DNA from: JAFDVL01 sp043783625
GTDB lineage: Bacteria > Acidobacteriota > Blastocatellia > RBC074
DNA: 6,561 nt
Direction: 5' to 3'
NCBI GenBank assembly: GCA_043783625.1
Contig: JAYVZE010000185.1
Span: 1-6,561 of the forward strand
Below the pieces are notes generated by a model. That model made no database searches. It worked only from the letters and a program-made list of their open reading frames with translations, and was not told the DNA's origin. Below, one piece after another: positions 5,159 through 6,561 of the stretch; position 1 is the stretch's first letter; every line of letters starts with the position of its first letter. A program made the translations under genes and the position numbers.

Positions 5159-6193
5159 ATGCTAATAATTCGTTTCTTTTCCATCGTTGCGTTGTGCTTT
5201 CTACCATTCAATCTTATGGGTCAATCGCCTGTTACCATCCGCAAAGATTTTCTAAAAATGATTGATCGTCCGCGCGTCGCGTTGGCTTCAGAATTAAAAA
5301 AACAGAGCGAAGCTGACGGATTAGAGCAATGGCATTTGAGCTTCGCCGCCGAAGCCGCGCAGCGTGTGCCGGGATTGATCGTGAAAACCCCTTCCACGAA
5401 TCGCCGCCCCGTCGTCATCGTCCTGCACGGAACCGGAGGCAATAAAGAAGGGCAAATTCCGCTCCTCAAAGATTTAGCCAAGCTCGGTTTTATCGCCGTC
5501 GCCATTGACGGACGCTATCACGGCGAACGCACAAAATCCGGTACGGGTTCGGCGGAATACGGCGATGCCATGCTGCGCACGTATCGTACCGGCAAAGAGC
5601 TTCCGTTTCTGTATGACACTTGCTGGGACGTGATGCGGTTGCTGGATTATTTAGAAACGCGACCCGATGTAGATGCCAAACGAATCGCACTGATCGGGTT
5701 TTCAAAAGGCGGCATGGAAACCTATTTGACCGCCGCCGTTGACCCAAGAGTTGCCGTAGCGATTCCTTTCATCGGCGTCCAAAGTTTTCGCTGGGCACTC
5801 GAAAATAATTCGTGGCAATCCCGCGTCGGAACGTTTCAATCCGCGATTGAAGCCGCCGCCAAAGATGAAGGCGTCACGGAAATCAATTCTAAATTTGTCC
5901 AAAAATTTTATGATCGTGTGATGCCGGGAATTTATAATAAATTCGATGGAGAGCAGATGGCTCCATTGATTGCGCCTCGCCCGTTATTCGTCATCAACGG
6001 AGATTCGGATGCGCGGACGCCGATGCCGGGATTAATGATTTGCATTGAAGCGATCCAAAAGGCATACAACAGTACCAACGCAAAAGATAAATTCTCCTTC
6101 AAAGCCCAACCCAAAACCGGACACGCCGTCACAGCGGAATCACGTCAGGAAGCGATTGCCTGGCTGCAAAAATGGCTCAATCAGACGCATTAA
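5159..6193 (+). CDS. Exported alpha/beta hydrolase (dienelactone hydrolase / esterase type)
   Basis: This 344-aa protein has an N-terminal signal peptide (MLIIRFFSIVALCFLPFNLMGQ, cleavage near residue 20-22), so it acts in the periplasm or outside the cell. The alpha/beta hydrolase core has the oxyanion motif HGTGGNKEG (90-98), DGRYHG (117-122), and the nucleophile elbow GFSKGG (180-185) with Ser182. The acid is D282 or D284 in NGDSDART, and the base is His322 in KTGHAV. All triad members are present, so it should be active as an ester or peptide hydrolase; the natural substrate is unknown. The resemblance is to acetyl-xylan-esterase/dienelactone-hydrolase-like and prolyl-oligopeptidase-like folds. 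I chose the ATG at 5159 because it places the signal peptide at the very N-terminus; an in-frame TTG at 5123 would add 12 polar residues before it. No Shine-Dalgarno is near 5159. It is followed by a long hairpin at 6203-6278. Confidence 0.9.
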   Translation: MLIIRFFSIVALCFLPFNLMGQSPVTIRKDFLKMIDRPRVALASELKKQSEADGLEQWHLSFAAEAAQRVPGLIVKTPSTNRRPVVIVLHGTGGNKEGQIPLLKDLAKLGFIAVAIDGRYHGERTKSGTGSAEYGDAMLRTYRTGKELPFLYDTCWDVMRLLDYLETRPDVDAKRIALIGFSKGGMETYLTAAVDPRVAVAIPFIGVQSFRWALENNSWQSRVGTFQSAIEAAAKDEGVTEINSKFVQKFYDRVMPGIYNKFDGEQMAPLIAPRPLFVINGDSDARTPMPGLMICIEAIQKAYNSTNAKDKFSFKAQPKTGHAVTAESRQEAIAWLQKWLNQTH

Positions 6194-6202
6194 CGCGTGG
6201 AA

Positions 6203-6278
6203 AGAAAATAGACCACGGATTTAGCGGATCAGATCAGCGAGAACCCGCTCAATCCGCGTCATCGGCGGTCTATTTTCT
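6203..6278. repeat. REP-like long imperfect hairpin, possible terminator of the hydrolase gene
   Basis: AGAAAATAGACC (6203-6214) pairs perfectly with GGTCTATTTTCT (6267-6278), 12 bp. Inside, ACGGATT (6215-6221) pairs with AATCCGCGT (6251-6259) with a 2-nt bulge, and AGCG (6236-6239) with CGCT (6246-6249). The core 'ccacggatttagcgg...caatccgcg' matches the style of dispersed palindromic elements with 'cacggatt / aatccgcg' arms seen in many bacterial genomes (recollection, not searched). It begins 9 nt after the hydrolase stop and could terminate its transcript, the right arm being T-rich (TATTTTCTGGTTT). Confidence 0.65.
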
Positions 6279-6286
6279 GGTTTAAC

Positions 6287-6475
6287 TTAATGCCATTGTG
6301 CTTTGCCGACACCCATTTCACGGGCTAAAACCCAAAAGACGGTGATCTTTGTTGTAACAAATTTTGCCGCTATTACGTTTTTGCTTTTTACTCCTGCAAA
6401 GTATTGATTGTGCTTACGACAGTAGTTCTCTACAATTGAGACTACCCAGGTTCCAGGGATCAAAAATTCTTTCAT
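6287..6475 (-). CDS. Small hypothetical ORF, 62 codons, possibly a gene remnant
   Basis: The ATG at 6475-6473 (or a GTG one codon earlier) opens a 62-codon frame ending in TAA at 6289-6287. The product begins MKEFLIPGTWVVSIVENYC and ends FWVLAREMGVGKAQWH. It is basic, with two Trp-containing hydrophobic patches, and lacks a clear signal peptide. Codon choice looks protein-like rather than random, but no strong Shine-Dalgarno precedes the start. I do not recognise the family. It could be a short orphan protein, a fragment of a transposase or DNA-binding protein, or a chance ORF. It faces the hydrolase convergently across the 6203-6278 hairpin. Confidence 0.35.
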   Translation of the reverse strand: MKEFLIPGTWVVSIVENYCRKHNQYFAGVKSKNVIAAKFVTTKITVFWVLAREMGVGKAQWH

Positions 6476-6507
6476 CACGTTTCGTAATTCTTCGCTGTAA
6501 TAAATTT

Positions 6508-6561
6508 ATGAATTGCCTCAAATTACTGTCAATAGTGGTTTTATTCTGTTTCTTCTCACTC
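6508..6561 (+). CDS. 5' end of an exported protein gene (partial)
   Basis: ATG at 6508 opens a frame of 18 codons that is still open at the window edge (begins MNCLKLLSIVV, ends FCFFSL). The peptide has an N-terminal Lys followed by a hydrophobic core, as in a secretory signal peptide; a lipobox, if present, would lie beyond the window. It is preceded by AT-rich 'GCTGTAATAAATTT', which could hold a -10 element, but no Shine-Dalgarno is visible. The function cannot be told. Confidence 0.5.
   Translation, partial: MNCLKLLSIVVLFCFFSL

Noticed and set aside
4965..5165. 66-codon plus-strand ORF with an (Arg-Asn)n stretch
   Set aside because: It needs a TTG start without a Shine-Dalgarno, its Arg-Asn run is just the AATAGG microsatellite in one frame, and it overlaps the start of the hydrolase gene.
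5221..5902. Several minus-strand ORFs of 66-94 codons inside the hydrolase gene
   Set aside because: They are antisense to an intact catalytic-triad gene; the products are Arg/Cys-rich shadow translations.

Overview
The window looks like an ordinary chromosomal stretch from a free-living bacterium of roughly balanced GC content, with no phage, plasmid, CRISPR, tRNA or rRNA signature. My best guess is an Acidobacteriota lineage related to Blastocatellia. This rests on the style of the secreted metalloprotease-like protein (a C-terminal 'SPIIIDVQGNGF' Ca-loop domain ending in 'GRWAWDVFL'), on the simple-sequence tandem repeats, and on the 'cacggatt...aatccgcg' palindromic element. These are recollections of family resemblance, not searches.

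Layout, left to right. Positions 1-126 hold the 3' end of a gene whose tail resembles an AP2-type DNA-binding domain. It is followed by a tandem heptamer array (7 x GTGCTGA) that folds against two reverse-complement copies ending in a T run, so it doubles as a terminator. hemA (glutamyl-tRNA reductase, complete, 416 aa) starts 17 nt after that T run and ends at a strong, probably bidirectional terminator (1561-1597). Three genes then lie on the minus strand. They are a Crp/Fnr-family regulator (4115-4789), a membrane-anchored or secreted protein of unknown function (3181-3915), and a large secreted zinc-metalloprotease-like protein with calcium-loop repeats (1616-3052). The latter two have strong Shine-Dalgarno sites and are separated by 128 nt.

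A 369-nt intergenic region (4790-5158) separates the regulator from the divergent gene for an exported alpha/beta hydrolase (5159-6193). It carries a 22-bp dyad near the regulator start, a (AATAGG)7 hexamer tract, and a possible 21-codon leader ORF that stops one base before the hydrolase start. After the hydrolase comes a long imperfect hairpin (6203-6278) resembling a dispersed REP-like element. The window closes with a doubtful 62-codon minus-strand ORF and the first 18 codons (a signal-peptide-like N-terminus) of a gene that runs off the right edge.

How the genes relate: hemA is a monocistronic housekeeping gene for tetrapyrrole synthesis. The Crp/Fnr regulator could control itself and the divergent hydrolase, but only the geometry suggests this. 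The two minus-strand exported proteins may be accessory genes, and their DNA looks more AT-rich by eye than hemA and the hydrolase. I do not see a convincing new multi-gene system here. The points most worth a second look are the atypical HExxHxxGxxE zinc site, the repeat-based leader structures before hemA and the hydrolase, and the unidentified small ORFs.
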